From: Tissierellia bacterium
Lineage (GTDB): Bacteria; Bacillota_A; Clostridia; Tissierellales; Peptoniphilaceae
Direction of reading: 5' to 3'
Assembly (NCBI GenBank): GCA_012513395.1
Contig: JAAZCH010000002.1
Location: 1 to 5,235, forward strand
Length of the DNA: 5,235 nucleotides
Position numbers and translations under genes: made by a program. This document shows positions 1-5,235 of this stretch, piece by piece. The stretch's first letter is position 1. The number at the start of each line of letters is the position of its first letter. Under the pieces are notes generated by a model. It did no database searches and was not told the DNA's origin. It worked only from the letters and a program-made list of their open reading frames with translations.

Positions 1-162
1 ATCCTATTTGGACATGTGGAAAATGCTCCGACAACTGCAGAACTAGCAGCGCTTTTAAACACAGGAAACATCGACATCCACTCCACAGTAGGAAGACGAG
101 TCCCAAGAGTTTATATAAAAGACGGAAAAGCCGTGGCTATGCAAGACTACTTAATTGATTAG
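1..162 (+). CDS. C-terminal fragment of an unrecognised protein (5' end outside window)
   Basis: An open frame enters from the left edge and gives 53 residues before a TAG stop, ending in VAMQDYLID. I do not recognise the family. The visible part is soluble-looking, with no membrane segment, and carries a basic stretch (STVGRRVPRVYIKDG) near the end. It is probably real coding sequence because many codons end in C in a consistent way (ATC, GAC, AAC, CAC, TCC, GTC, GCC), and because a hairpin terminator follows 24 nt after the stop. Its GC content, about 43% by hand count, is higher than that of the genes to the right, and its codon choice differs from theirs. It converges on the regulator gene and shows no evident functional link to the D-serine operon. 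Confidence 0.7.
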   Translation: MLFGHVENAPTTAELAALLNTGNIDIHSTVGRRVPRVYIKDGKAVAMQDYLID

Positions 163-186
163 GATAAACTTATAAAAAAATAGACA

Positions 187-232
187 TTAAATTAAACCTC
201 TAAATCCAAAAAGATTTAGAGGTTTAATTTAA
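187..232. terminator. Bidirectional intrinsic terminator between convergent genes
   Basis: A perfect 20-bp inverted repeat has arms at 187-206 and 213-232 around a 6-nt loop (CAAAAA). It lies between the stop of the left-edge gene (162) and the stop of the convergent regulator gene (254). On the minus strand the hairpin is followed, 6 nt past the arm, by a run of seven T (complement of A174-A180), a reasonable U tract. On the plus strand the 3' arm itself ends in TTTAATTT but no clean U tract follows, so termination of the left gene is less certain. Confidence 0.8.
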
Positions 233-253
233 CTACAATGCCTTATTGAAATA

Positions 254-835
254 TCAAAAAATAGGTGGTGTTATTGAAAAAATTAAAACGCATCTTTTAT
301 CCGAGGGGTTATTCCATTTATGGAAAGCCCCTTTTTCGATTCTTACACTATCCCCTTCTTCAAGAATAAACGCTTTATTATTGAGAATAAGTTCAATTGT
401 TCCCTCTATACATACTGCTACTTCTTCTCCATTGTGAGCATTAGGCGTTTCTGAATTGGTCATCTTTGGTCCTAGTACCATTTCACACATTTGTATTGAA
501 CCTTTTAAGTCTGGACTCAATAGGTCATATCCTAATTCTATATCATTTGAATTTGTTGTTCCTGCAAGGATTCTTATTCTTTGATCTTTTCTCACAATTA
601 CTGCATTGTTCTCATTTGTGTTTTCATGAACAAAAAGACTAAACATTGGTATATTTAAACTATCTGCCAAATTCCTTAAAGTATTAAGAGAAGGATTTGC
701 TAAACCCCTTTCAATTTGACTCAATAGAGAAGATGTTACGTCAATACTTTCTGCTAATTCCTTTATAGACATATTTTTATCTAAACGAATTTCCTTTATT
801 CGTTGCCCTAATAAATAAGAATCTATGTTAATCAC
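254..835 (-). CDS. XRE-family HTH/cupin transcriptional regulator, probable regulator of the D-serine operon
   Basis: This 193-residue protein has the two-domain layout of the XRE-cupin regulators (SutR/PuuR-like). An N-terminal HTH_3 DNA-binding domain spans about residues 8-63, with the recognition region VTSSLLSQIERGLANPSL at 33-50. A C-terminal cupin_2 domain covers about 115-190. Cupin motif 1 is visible as H134-x-x-E137-E138 with G145, and motif 2 as G161-D162 through H172 and N175. The first His of the classical HxH is absent, as is common in this regulator class. Such proteins bind DNA as dimers and sense a small ligand or metal in the cupin barrel; the ligand here is unknown. Divergence from dsdA suggests it controls that operon and perhaps itself. 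The only canonical start before the HTH is GTG at 835-833. The nearest in-frame ATG (residue 22) would cut into the HTH. The start context is odd: the AAAGG directly abuts GTG. Family assignment is firm; target and effector are inferred. Confidence 0.93.
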   Translation of the reverse strand: MINIDSYLLGQRIKEIRLDKNMSIKELAESIDVTSSLLSQIERGLANPSLNTLRNLADSLNIPMFSLFVHENTNENNAVIVRKDQRIRILAGTTNSNDIELGYDLLSPDLKGSIQMCEMVLGPKMTNSETPNAHNGEEVAVCIEGTIELILNNKAFILEEGDSVRIEKGAFHKWNNPSDKRCVLIFSITPPIF

Positions 836-843
836 CCTTTCAT
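833..843 (-). promoter_or_regulatory. Unusual start region of the regulator: Shine-Dalgarno-like sequence overlapping the GTG start
   Basis: On the minus strand the sequence reads ATGAAAGGGTGATT. The purine-rich AAAGGGTGAT resembles the anti-SD complement, but it touches and includes the GTG start (835-833) instead of lying 5-9 nt upstream. The ATG at 843-841 is in another frame and stops after three codons, its TGA overlapping the GTG. The frame above GTG closes quickly with TAA (847-845) and holds no other start. Initiation at the in-frame ATA (826-824), which is correctly spaced from the SD-like element, is a non-canonical alternative. Confidence 0.4.
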
Positions 844-850
844 GTTAAAT

Positions 851-880
851 ATTATACCACAATATTCACTCTTAAATGAA
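851..880 (-). promoter_or_regulatory. Sigma-A-type promoter of the regulator gene (extended -10)
   Basis: The minus strand carries a perfect TATAAT (856-851) preceded by TGG (859-857), giving an extended -10 element TGnTATAAT. A weak -35 candidate, TTCATT (880-875), lies 18 bp upstream. An extended -10 can compensate for a poor -35. The expected transcription start near 845-843 leaves a leader of only about 8-10 nt before the GTG. Confidence 0.65.
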
Positions 881-903
881 AGATACTTCAGATTAAAAAG
901 TTA

Positions 904-1030
904 AATTGTATTAATGATTCAAAGGTGTTAAATTAAATGCCAAATTATAAAAAGCGTGATATATTTCGACGTGGAGTAGTATATTAGCCAAAATACAAAT
1001 AAGGATTGTCCTTTATAATTAAATACAATT
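904..1030. repeat. Three copies of an AATACAATT-like 9-mer in the divergent promoter region
   Basis: AATACAATT occurs at 1022-1030, overlapping the first two bases of the dsdA -35 box. A one-mismatch copy, AATACAAAT, occurs at 992-1000 in the same orientation exactly 30 bp upstream. A perfect inverted copy, AATTGTATT, lies at 904-912. The same-strand pair flanks a dyad centred at 1007. These are candidate binding half-sites for the adjacent regulator, but the region is so AT-rich that chance matches are plausible. Confidence 0.3.
999..1016. promoter_or_regulatory. Candidate operator: AAGGA-TTG-TCCTT dyad upstream of the dsdA promoter
   Basis: A 5-bp perfect dyad has arms at 1001-1005 and 1009-1013 around TTG. 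It can be extended to ATAAGGA/TCCTTTAT with one extra T. It is centred about 22 bp upstream of the -35 box, a position compatible with an activator or an upstream repressor site. It is the clearest local symmetry with non-AT content in the divergent region. Assignment to the XRE-cupin regulator is inference only. Confidence 0.35.
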
Positions 1031-1057
1031 GACTTTTTGTTGAAAATATATTACACT
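1029..1057 (+). promoter_or_regulatory. Promoter of the D-serine operon
   Basis: TTGACT (1029-1034, 5 of 6 to TTGACA) and TACACT (1052-1057, 4 of 6 to TATAAT) are separated by exactly 17 bp. The predicted transcription start is near 1064, giving a leader of about 24 nt that contains the ribosome binding site. A perfect TATAAT also occurs at 1014-1019 but has no -35 partner at a workable distance. Confidence 0.7.
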
Positions 1058-1070
1058 TTCATTAATAAAA

Positions 1071-1079
1071 TAAGGAGGT
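1071..1079 (+). promoter_or_regulatory. Strong ribosome binding site fixing the dsdA start at 1088
   Basis: TAAGGAGGT is a near-complete match to the anti-SD complement and ends 8 nt before the ATG at 1088. The same frame stays open upstream to about 1037, but that stretch contains the -10 element and this binding site, so the longer start is not credible. Confidence 0.9.
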
Positions 1080-1087
1080 CAGAAACG

Positions 1088-2407
1088 ATGGATAAGGATA
1101 TGTGGATTAAGAAAGTGCCAGTGTTAGATGACGTCGCGAAACTTAAACCTACTGTATGGATCAATCCCAATAAGAAAAATGATTCAGAAGCGTGGGGAAA
1201 AATTGAGTTTGGAATGGAAGATATTGAAGAAGCTGATGAAAGATTAAAAAGATTTGCTCCATTATTGATGAAGTACTTCTCAGATACTAGAGAAACTAAT
1301 GGAATAATTGAATCTCCTTTGAAAAAAATACCAAATATGGAAGAAAAAATTAAAGAAGATTCAGAATTTTGTGGAAATTTATATTTGAAAATGGATTCTC
1401 ATTTAGCGGTAGCGGGATCAATCAAGGCTCGTGGTGGAATTTATGAAGTATTGTATTATGCAGAAAAATTAGCGCTTGAAAATGGTCTTATCACTCTTGA
1501 AGATGATTATAGTGAATTATCAAATGAAAAAAATAGAGAGTTTTTCTCTAAGCATACTATTCAAGTTGGATCCACAGGTAATTTAGGACTATCTATAGGA
1601 ATAACTTCAGCGACATTAGGGTTTAATGTAGTTGTACATATGTCTTCTGACGCTAAGCAATGGAAGAAAGATTTGCTTCGTTCTAAAGGTGCTAAGGTAG
1701 TAGAATACGATGGCGACTTTACCACGGCTGTAGAAGAAGGAAGAAAACAATCAGATATGGACCCTACTAGCTATTTCGTTGATGATGAAAACTCAATAAC
1801 ATTATTTATGGGCTATGCAGTTGCGGCGCTTAGGTTGAAAAAACAATTAGAAGAGCAAGAAATTATAGTTAATGAAGAAAATCCAATAGTATTTTATATT
1901 CCGTGCGGGGTCGGAGGATCTCCAGGAGGGGTTAGTTTTGGAATTAAAAAGATTTTTGGCGATAGTGCGCACATCTTTTTTATCGAACCAACTCATGCTC
2001 CAGCTATGCTAGTTGGAATGGCTACTGGATTAAATGAAAAAGTAAGTGTCCAAGATTTTGGTATTGATGGAAAAACAGAGGCAGATGGTTTAGCGGTTGG
2101 AACCCCTTCTGGATTTGTTGGATCAATTATGGATACTTTATTGAGCGGTATTTTTACTATAGAAGATAAAGAACTATTTAATTTCATGAGAATGCTTGAT
2201 GAATCAGAGGGAATTAGAATTGAACCATCTTCATGCGCTGCTTTTGAAGGACCAGAGAAATTATTTATTTACGAGGCTTCAAAACAATATCTAATAGATA
2301 ATAATCTTCTAGAAGATTGCTCTAAAATTAATCATGTATGTTGGGCAACAGGTGGAAAACTAGTTCCAGATGAAATTATGGAAGAATATTTAAGAACATA
2401 TTTATAA
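1088..2407 (+). CDS. dsdA: D-serine ammonia-lyase (D-serine dehydratase), fold-type II PLP enzyme
   Basis: This cytoplasmic enzyme converts D-serine to pyruvate and ammonia, and acts more weakly on D-threonine in known family members. The 439-residue product matches E. coli DsdA (about 442 residues) along its whole length. Visible blocks are KLKPTVWINP near the N-terminus, RFAPLL, GIIESPL, and the PLP-lysine motif SHLAVAGSIKARGG with K113 as the Schiff-base lysine. VGSTGNLGLSIGI follows around 160-172 (N165 near the cofactor ring), then VHMSSDAKQWKK, the phosphate-binding loop PCGVGGSPGG (272-281), DGLAVG, and WATGG (419-423), whose Thr is expected to contact the pyridine nitrogen. The full-length pattern separates it from threonine dehydratases and diaminopropionate lyases. 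It is the first gene of the operon, 10 nt ahead of the permease. No key residue appears to be missing. By family knowledge it detoxifies D-serine or uses it as a carbon and nitrogen source. Confidence 0.97.
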   Translation: MDKDMWIKKVPVLDDVAKLKPTVWINPNKKNDSEAWGKIEFGMEDIEEADERLKRFAPLLMKYFSDTRETNGIIESPLKKIPNMEEKIKEDSEFCGNLYLKMDSHLAVAGSIKARGGIYEVLYYAEKLALENGLITLEDDYSELSNEKNREFFSKHTIQVGSTGNLGLSIGITSATLGFNVVVHMSSDAKQWKKDLLRSKGAKVVEYDGDFTTAVEEGRKQSDMDPTSYFVDDENSITLFMGYAVAALRLKKQLEEQEIIVNEENPIVFYIPCGVGGSPGGVSFGIKKIFGDSAHIFFIEPTHAPAMLVGMATGLNEKVSVQDFGIDGKTEADGLAVGTPSGFVGSIMDTLLSGIFTIEDKELFNFMRMLDESEGIRIEPSSCAAFEGPEKLFIYEASKQYLIDNNLLEDCSKINHVCWATGGKLVPDEIMEEYLRTYL

Positions 2408-2417
2408 GAGGTGGATA

Positions 2418-3764
2418 ATGGATACATCAACTTTGACAATTATTGCATTATTAGTATCGCTATTTGTACTTATTTTTGGAACGATTAGACTAAAAGTTCA
2501 TCCTTTCTTTGCACTTGTAGCTGCAGGATTTACATTTGGATTAGTTTCGGGAATGGAAATGACTCAAGTACTATCAGTTTTTGCTGATGGTATGGGTGGT
2601 ACTATTGCAGGTATAGGTATCGTAATAGCAATTGGTACTGTTACTGGCTCATTACTAGAAAAAAGTGGAGCTGTAGAAACAATGGCGCAAAGTATTCTCA
2701 GAATAACTGGAAAGAAGCATGCTTCTCTTGGGTTAGCGATTACTGGTTATTTTGTCTCGATACCAGTATTTTGCGATGCTGCAGTTGTGCTTTTAGCTCC
2801 AATTGCAAAAAGGATGTCAAAAGATACGAAAATCTCTATGACAGCTATGGCAATATCTTTAACCATGGGATTACATGCGACGCACATGTTTGTGCCTCCA
2901 ACACCAGGTCCTTTGGCTGTAGCAGGAATCTTGGGTGCCGACCTAGGTAAAGTAATTGGTTTTGGTGCATTAGTGTCAATACCAGTTATGTTAATAGCTC
3001 ACTTTATAGGCGACTATTTTGGTAAAAAGTATTATTATCTGCCAGAAGACATTATAGAGTTCGATTCTAATCAAAAGTTACCTTCTCCGTTTATGTCTTT
3101 CGCGCCAATAGTATTACCTATAATATTAATGTTATCTAAAACATTTTCGGATATGCTTGCAGCTGATGGAAGTGGAAATGTACTAACTGGTATAATAAAC
3201 TTTATTGGAGAACCAATGATAGCATTATTGATTGGTATGATTATTGCGCTATTTGGATACTTTACAATATATCCAAATGATAAAACTGTTTATGGATTTG
3301 ATGGAGAATTTGGAGAAGCTCTTAAAACAGCTGGTCAAATTGTACTAATAGTAGGAGCTGGGGGTGCTTTTGGTGGAGTATTGAGAGCCTCAGAACTTCA
3401 AGATATTTTAATAAATGCTTTCACTGGCATAGATATAGGAATTCTTGCGCCATTTATCATAGGTGCAATATTTAGAACATCAATAGGATCAGGAACTGTA
3501 GCAATGGTTACTGCTGCTAGTATGCTTGCACCACTGTTAGATCCATTAGGAATGGGTTCTGTTTGGGGAAGAGTAATTGCTATGTTAGCTTGTGCTTCTG
3601 GAGGAACAATGATATTTCATGCAAATGATGACTTTTTCTGGGTAGCAACATCAGCTTTTGATATGGATACAGCAACGGGATATAAAACTTTCCCTATAAT
3701 TTCAGTGGCTCAGTCTTTAGTTGGCTTAGCAATTGTATTTGTATTAAAAATGTTATTGGTTTAA
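2418..3764 (+). CDS. GntP-family permease, probable D-serine transporter (DsdX-like)
   Basis: This 448-residue, strongly hydrophobic membrane protein has the usual length of the gluconate:H+ symporter (GntP) family, which includes gluconate permeases and the D-serine importer DsdX. Roughly a dozen membrane segments are visible, for example about 5-22, 28-46, 59-80, 103-130, 141-157, 165-195, 226-240, 258-281, 303-321, 341-356, 384-402 and 425-447. Family motifs include GTVTGSLLEKSGAVETMA (73-90), SIPVFCDAAVVLLAPIAKR (114-132), HMFVPPTPGPLAVAG (156-170), GAGGAFGGVLRAS (313-325), RTSIGSGTVAMVTAAS (353-368) and SGGTMIFHANDDFFW (394-408). The ATG at 2418 follows GAGGTGG (2408-2414). The family alone does not give the substrate; the place between dsdA and a second D-amino-acid enzyme points to D-serine or a close analogue. 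Gluconate or another hydroxy acid remains possible. Confidence 0.92.
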   Translation: MDTSTLTIIALLVSLFVLIFGTIRLKVHPFFALVAAGFTFGLVSGMEMTQVLSVFADGMGGTIAGIGIVIAIGTVTGSLLEKSGAVETMAQSILRITGKKHASLGLAITGYFVSIPVFCDAAVVLLAPIAKRMSKDTKISMTAMAISLTMGLHATHMFVPPTPGPLAVAGILGADLGKVIGFGALVSIPVMLIAHFIGDYFGKKYYYLPEDIIEFDSNQKLPSPFMSFAPIVLPIILMLSKTFSDMLAADGSGNVLTGIINFIGEPMIALLIGMIIALFGYFTIYPNDKTVYGFDGEFGEALKTAGQIVLIVGAGGAFGGVLRASELQDILINAFTGIDIGILAPFIIGAIFRTSIGSGTVAMVTAASMLAPLLDPLGMGSVWGRVIAMLACASGGTMIFHANDDFFWVATSAFDMDTATGYKTFPIISVAQSLVGLAIVFVLKMLLV

Positions 3765-3776
3765 TAGGAGGATTAA

Positions 3777-4889
3777 ATGTATTTAAAAGATTTACCAACT
3801 CCATCTGTAATATTAGATTTGGATAGTTTTGAAAACAATATAAAAAGATTTCATGATCTTGCAAAGAATAATGGAAAAGAAATTTGGCCAATGGTAAAAA
3901 CACATAAGTCAAAAGAAATTTTAAAAATACAAAAGGATGCCGGTGCCAAAGGAGTTTTGTGTGGAACTTTAGATGAATGCGAAGCTGCATCAGAAATTGG
4001 ATTTGATTCAATCATGTACGCTTATCCTGTATCTGATAGTCATGCAATAGATAGAGTAATAGAATTAACAAAAAACAATAATTTTATAATTAGAATCGAT
4101 GATATAAAAGCAGCTGAACTAATTAGCAATCAAGCAAAAGCTGCGGGAGTTGTTATTAACTATACAGCTATTGTAGATTCTGGACTTCATAGATTTGGGA
4201 TTCCTAAAGAAAAAATAGTAGAATTTGTAAAAAAAGCAAATTCTTATGATGGAATAAAGTTCGTTGGAATTTCGACTCATCCAGGACATGTGTATTCAGC
4301 GACAAAACACTCGGAAGTTCAAAAATATGTAGAAGATGAAATAAATACTATAACTTTTGTGAAAAACGAGTTAGAAAAAAATGGAATTGAATATGAGTTA
4401 TTGACTTCGGGATCTACTCCTACATTTTTAGAAGCGGTAAAGTCTGATTCTATAGGAGTTTTCCACCCAGGAAACTATATATTCTTAGATGCTATTCAGA
4501 TGTCTCTTGGCGTAGCTACTGAAGAGGATTGTGCATTGAGAGTCCTAGCTTCGGTCCTTTCAAACCCTAGGGATGGCGAATTTATTACTGATGCTGGTGC
4601 AAAATGTTTAGGACTTGATAAGGGAGCGCATGGCAACGCATCAATAGTAGGACATGGTAAAGTAGTGGGTCATGAAGGTGTAATTATCGAAAGTTTATCT
4701 GAAGAGGTTGGCAAAATGAAGGCTGATGAAAAAGCATTTGAAGTCAGTGATAGGATTCAGATAATACCTAATCACTCTTGTAGCGTTGCAAACTTAACGG
4801 ATTATATATACGCTCACAGAGGAGAAAAGATTGAGAGGGTCATCGAAGTTGACGTAAGAGGAAATTCTAAAAAAGTAGAAATTTCTTAA
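3777..4889 (+). CDS. Fold-type III PLP enzyme of the D-serine dehydratase / D-threonine aldolase family
   Basis: The 370-residue protein has an alanine-racemase-like N-terminal barrel and a C-terminal D-Ser dehydratase-like domain. PMVKTHKS gives the PLP lysine, K41. Other family blocks are VDSGLHRFG (133-141), STHPGH (166-171), TSGSTPT (210-216), FHPGNYIFLD (229-238), TDAGAK (271-276) and PNHSC (331-335). In characterised eukaryote-type D-serine dehydratases and in D-threo-3-hydroxyaspartate dehydratase the catalytic metal is held by an H-x-C pair, matching H333 and C335. D-threonine aldolases, as I recall, usually have H-x-D. The sequence therefore leans toward dehydration of D-serine or a similar 3-hydroxy-D-amino acid over aldol cleavage to glycine, though D-threonine aldolase cannot be excluded. 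AGGAGG (3766-3771) sits 5 nt before the ATG, and the gap to the permease is 12 nt, so it is the third operon gene. Family is firm; exact substrate is not. Confidence 0.88.
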   Translation: MYLKDLPTPSVILDLDSFENNIKRFHDLAKNNGKEIWPMVKTHKSKEILKIQKDAGAKGVLCGTLDECEAASEIGFDSIMYAYPVSDSHAIDRVIELTKNNNFIIRIDDIKAAELISNQAKAAGVVINYTAIVDSGLHRFGIPKEKIVEFVKKANSYDGIKFVGISTHPGHVYSATKHSEVQKYVEDEINTITFVKNELEKNGIEYELLTSGSTPTFLEAVKSDSIGVFHPGNYIFLDAIQMSLGVATEEDCALRVLASVLSNPRDGEFITDAGAKCLGLDKGAHGNASIVGHGKVVGHEGVIIESLSEEVGKMKADEKAFEVSDRIQIIPNHSCSVANLTDYIYAHRGEKIERVIEVDVRGNSKKVEIS

Positions 4890-4929
4890 TTGAATTTATT
4901 AACAAAAATTCATAAACCAAAAATATTTT

Positions 4930-4964
4930 AAAGCCAGTTGCTGTAAAACTCAGTTGCTGGCTTT
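4930..4964. terminator. Hairpin terminator after the D-serine operon
   Basis: AAAGCCAG (4930-4937) pairs with CTGGCTTT (4957-4964). Inside, two G-U wobbles flank one mismatch and then CTG pairs with CAG, leaving a 7-nt TAAAACT loop. The hairpin lies 40 nt after the operon stop. The plus-strand tail (TTTGTAATTT) is a poor U tract. The minus-strand tail (AAAATATTTTT) is better but no minus-strand gene precedes it, so its main role is probably to end the operon. Confidence 0.65.
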
Positions 4965-5160
4965 GTAATTTACTCTAAAATTATAAAAATCTTTTTTATA
5001 TTCTATTTTCAACTTAAATCTACTACTAAAATTAGATTTATAGTAATCATAAAAGCATCTAAATAAAATATTAAAAAATAAATTTGAAAACTTAGTTGTA
5101 AAACTTCAAAACATCAGTTAATATATATAGTAGGAAGCACACCACAATCGTGACAATTTT
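4965..5160. other. AT-rich intergenic spacer without a recognisable gene
   Basis: No convincing open reading frame, RNA gene or mobile-element end is visible on either strand. The stretch contains an 8-bp inverted repeat, TAAATCTA/TAGATTTA (5015-5022 and 5033-5040), whose AT-only loop and stem make it a weak structure. Its right part should contain the promoter of the aldo/keto reductase gene. Confidence 0.6.
5096..5131 (+). promoter_or_regulatory. Possible promoter of the aldo/keto reductase gene
   Basis: Two overlapping candidates exist. TTGTAA (5096-5101) with TAATAT (5119-5124) has a 17-bp spacer. TATAGT (5126-5131) is a better -10 (5 of 6) but lacks a good -35 at normal spacing. Either would start transcription a few tens of nucleotides upstream of the gene. 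The AT-rich background makes this tentative. Confidence 0.3.
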
Positions 5161-5174
5161 TAGTAGGTGAAAAT

Positions 5175-5235
5175 GTGAGAACCAGAAGACTTGGAAAAAC
5201 GAATTTTGAGGTCTCGATTATAGGATTGGGAGGAA
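5175..5235 (+). CDS. Aldo/keto reductase, N-terminal fragment (3' end outside window)
   Basis: From a GTG start the frame gives 20 complete residues that include RRLGKTNFEVSIIGLGG. This is the first beta strand and signature opening of NAD(P)H-dependent aldo/keto reductases (compare the common RRLGxTGLxVSxIGLGG pattern). These TIM-barrel enzymes reduce aldehydes and ketones; some clostridial members also carry a C-terminal 4Fe-4S domain, which cannot be judged here. AGGTGA (5165-5170) lies 4 nt before the GTG and supports this start. The only nearby ATG (5173-5175) is in another frame and meets TGA at once. The hairpin at 4930-4964 and the long spacer suggest separate transcription from the D-serine operon. 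Only the N-terminus is seen, so the substrate is unknown. Confidence 0.78.
   Translation, partial: MRTRRLGKTNFEVSIIGLGG

Noticed and set aside
246..437. 63-residue plus-strand open frame opposite the regulator
   Set aside because: It lies antisense inside the well-supported regulator gene, has no good ribosome binding site and resembles no family.
1014..1019. Perfect TATAAT upstream of dsdA as a second promoter
   Set aside because: No -35-like hexamer occurs 16-18 bp upstream and there is no TGn extension, so it may just reflect AT-rich sequence.
1037..1087. Seventeen-residue N-terminal extension of dsdA starting from a TTG at 1037
   Set aside because: It would run through the predicted -10 element, the transcription start and the strong ribosome binding site. 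DsdA homology begins after the ATG at 1088.
836..1087. Riboswitch or T-box leader in the divergent region
   Set aside because: The predicted dsdA leader is only about 24 nt and shows no conserved aptamer or T-box sequence.
1993..2187. 64-residue minus-strand open frame inside dsdA
   Set aside because: It is a shadow of the dsdA coding frame with no independent support.
3694..4011. 105-residue minus-strand open frame across the end of the permease and the start of the third enzyme
   Set aside because: It is antisense to two firmly identified genes, low in complexity, and without a start signal.
4891..4912. TGAATTT/AAATTCA inverted repeat just after the operon
   Set aside because: A 7-bp stem with only one G-C pair and an 8-nt loop is too weak for a terminator; the hairpin at 4930-4964 is the better candidate.
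5150..5170. Short GTG-to-TGA frame of six codons upstream of the aldo/keto reductase gene
   Set aside because: It has no properly spaced ribosome binding site and its sequence has no leader-peptide character such as runs of a regulatory amino acid.

Overview
The window looks like chromosomal DNA from a low-GC Gram-positive anaerobe of the Clostridia/Tissierellia type. This is inferred from AT-rich genes, strong AGGAGG-type ribosome binding sites, canonical TTGACA/TATAAT-like promoters and the gene families present; nothing here fixes the genus.

Layout. Positions 1-162 hold the 3' end of an unrecognised plus-strand gene. It converges on a minus-strand gene (254-835) for an XRE-type helix-turn-helix plus cupin regulator. 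A 20-bp perfect hairpin between the two is probably a shared terminator. The regulator is divergent from a three-gene plus-strand operon: a D-serine ammonia-lyase (DsdA, 1088-2407), a GntP-family permease that is probably a DsdX-like D-serine importer (2418-3764), and a fold-type III PLP enzyme of the D-serine dehydratase/D-threonine aldolase family (3777-4889). Gene gaps of 10 and 12 nt, each with its own ribosome binding site, make co-transcription very likely. A good promoter lies just ahead of dsdA and an imperfect hairpin terminator follows the third gene. After about 200 nt of AT-rich spacer, an aldo/keto reductase gene begins at 5175 and runs off the window.

How it works together (inference from family knowledge). 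The permease would import D-serine or a related D-beta-hydroxy amino acid. DsdA would convert D-serine to pyruvate and ammonia. The third enzyme keeps the H-x-C metal pair typical of eukaryote-type D-serine dehydratases, so it may attack D-serine by an unrelated fold, or a relative such as D-threonine or D-threo-3-hydroxyaspartate. The XRE-cupin protein, with a sensor-like cupin domain, is the obvious candidate regulator. It takes the place of the LysR-type DsdC known from E. coli.

Most of the window is ordinary metabolism. The points worth a second look are the pairing of two non-homologous D-serine-type enzymes, the non-DsdC regulation, the odd translation start of the regulator, and repeated sequence elements in the 252-nt divergent promoter region.
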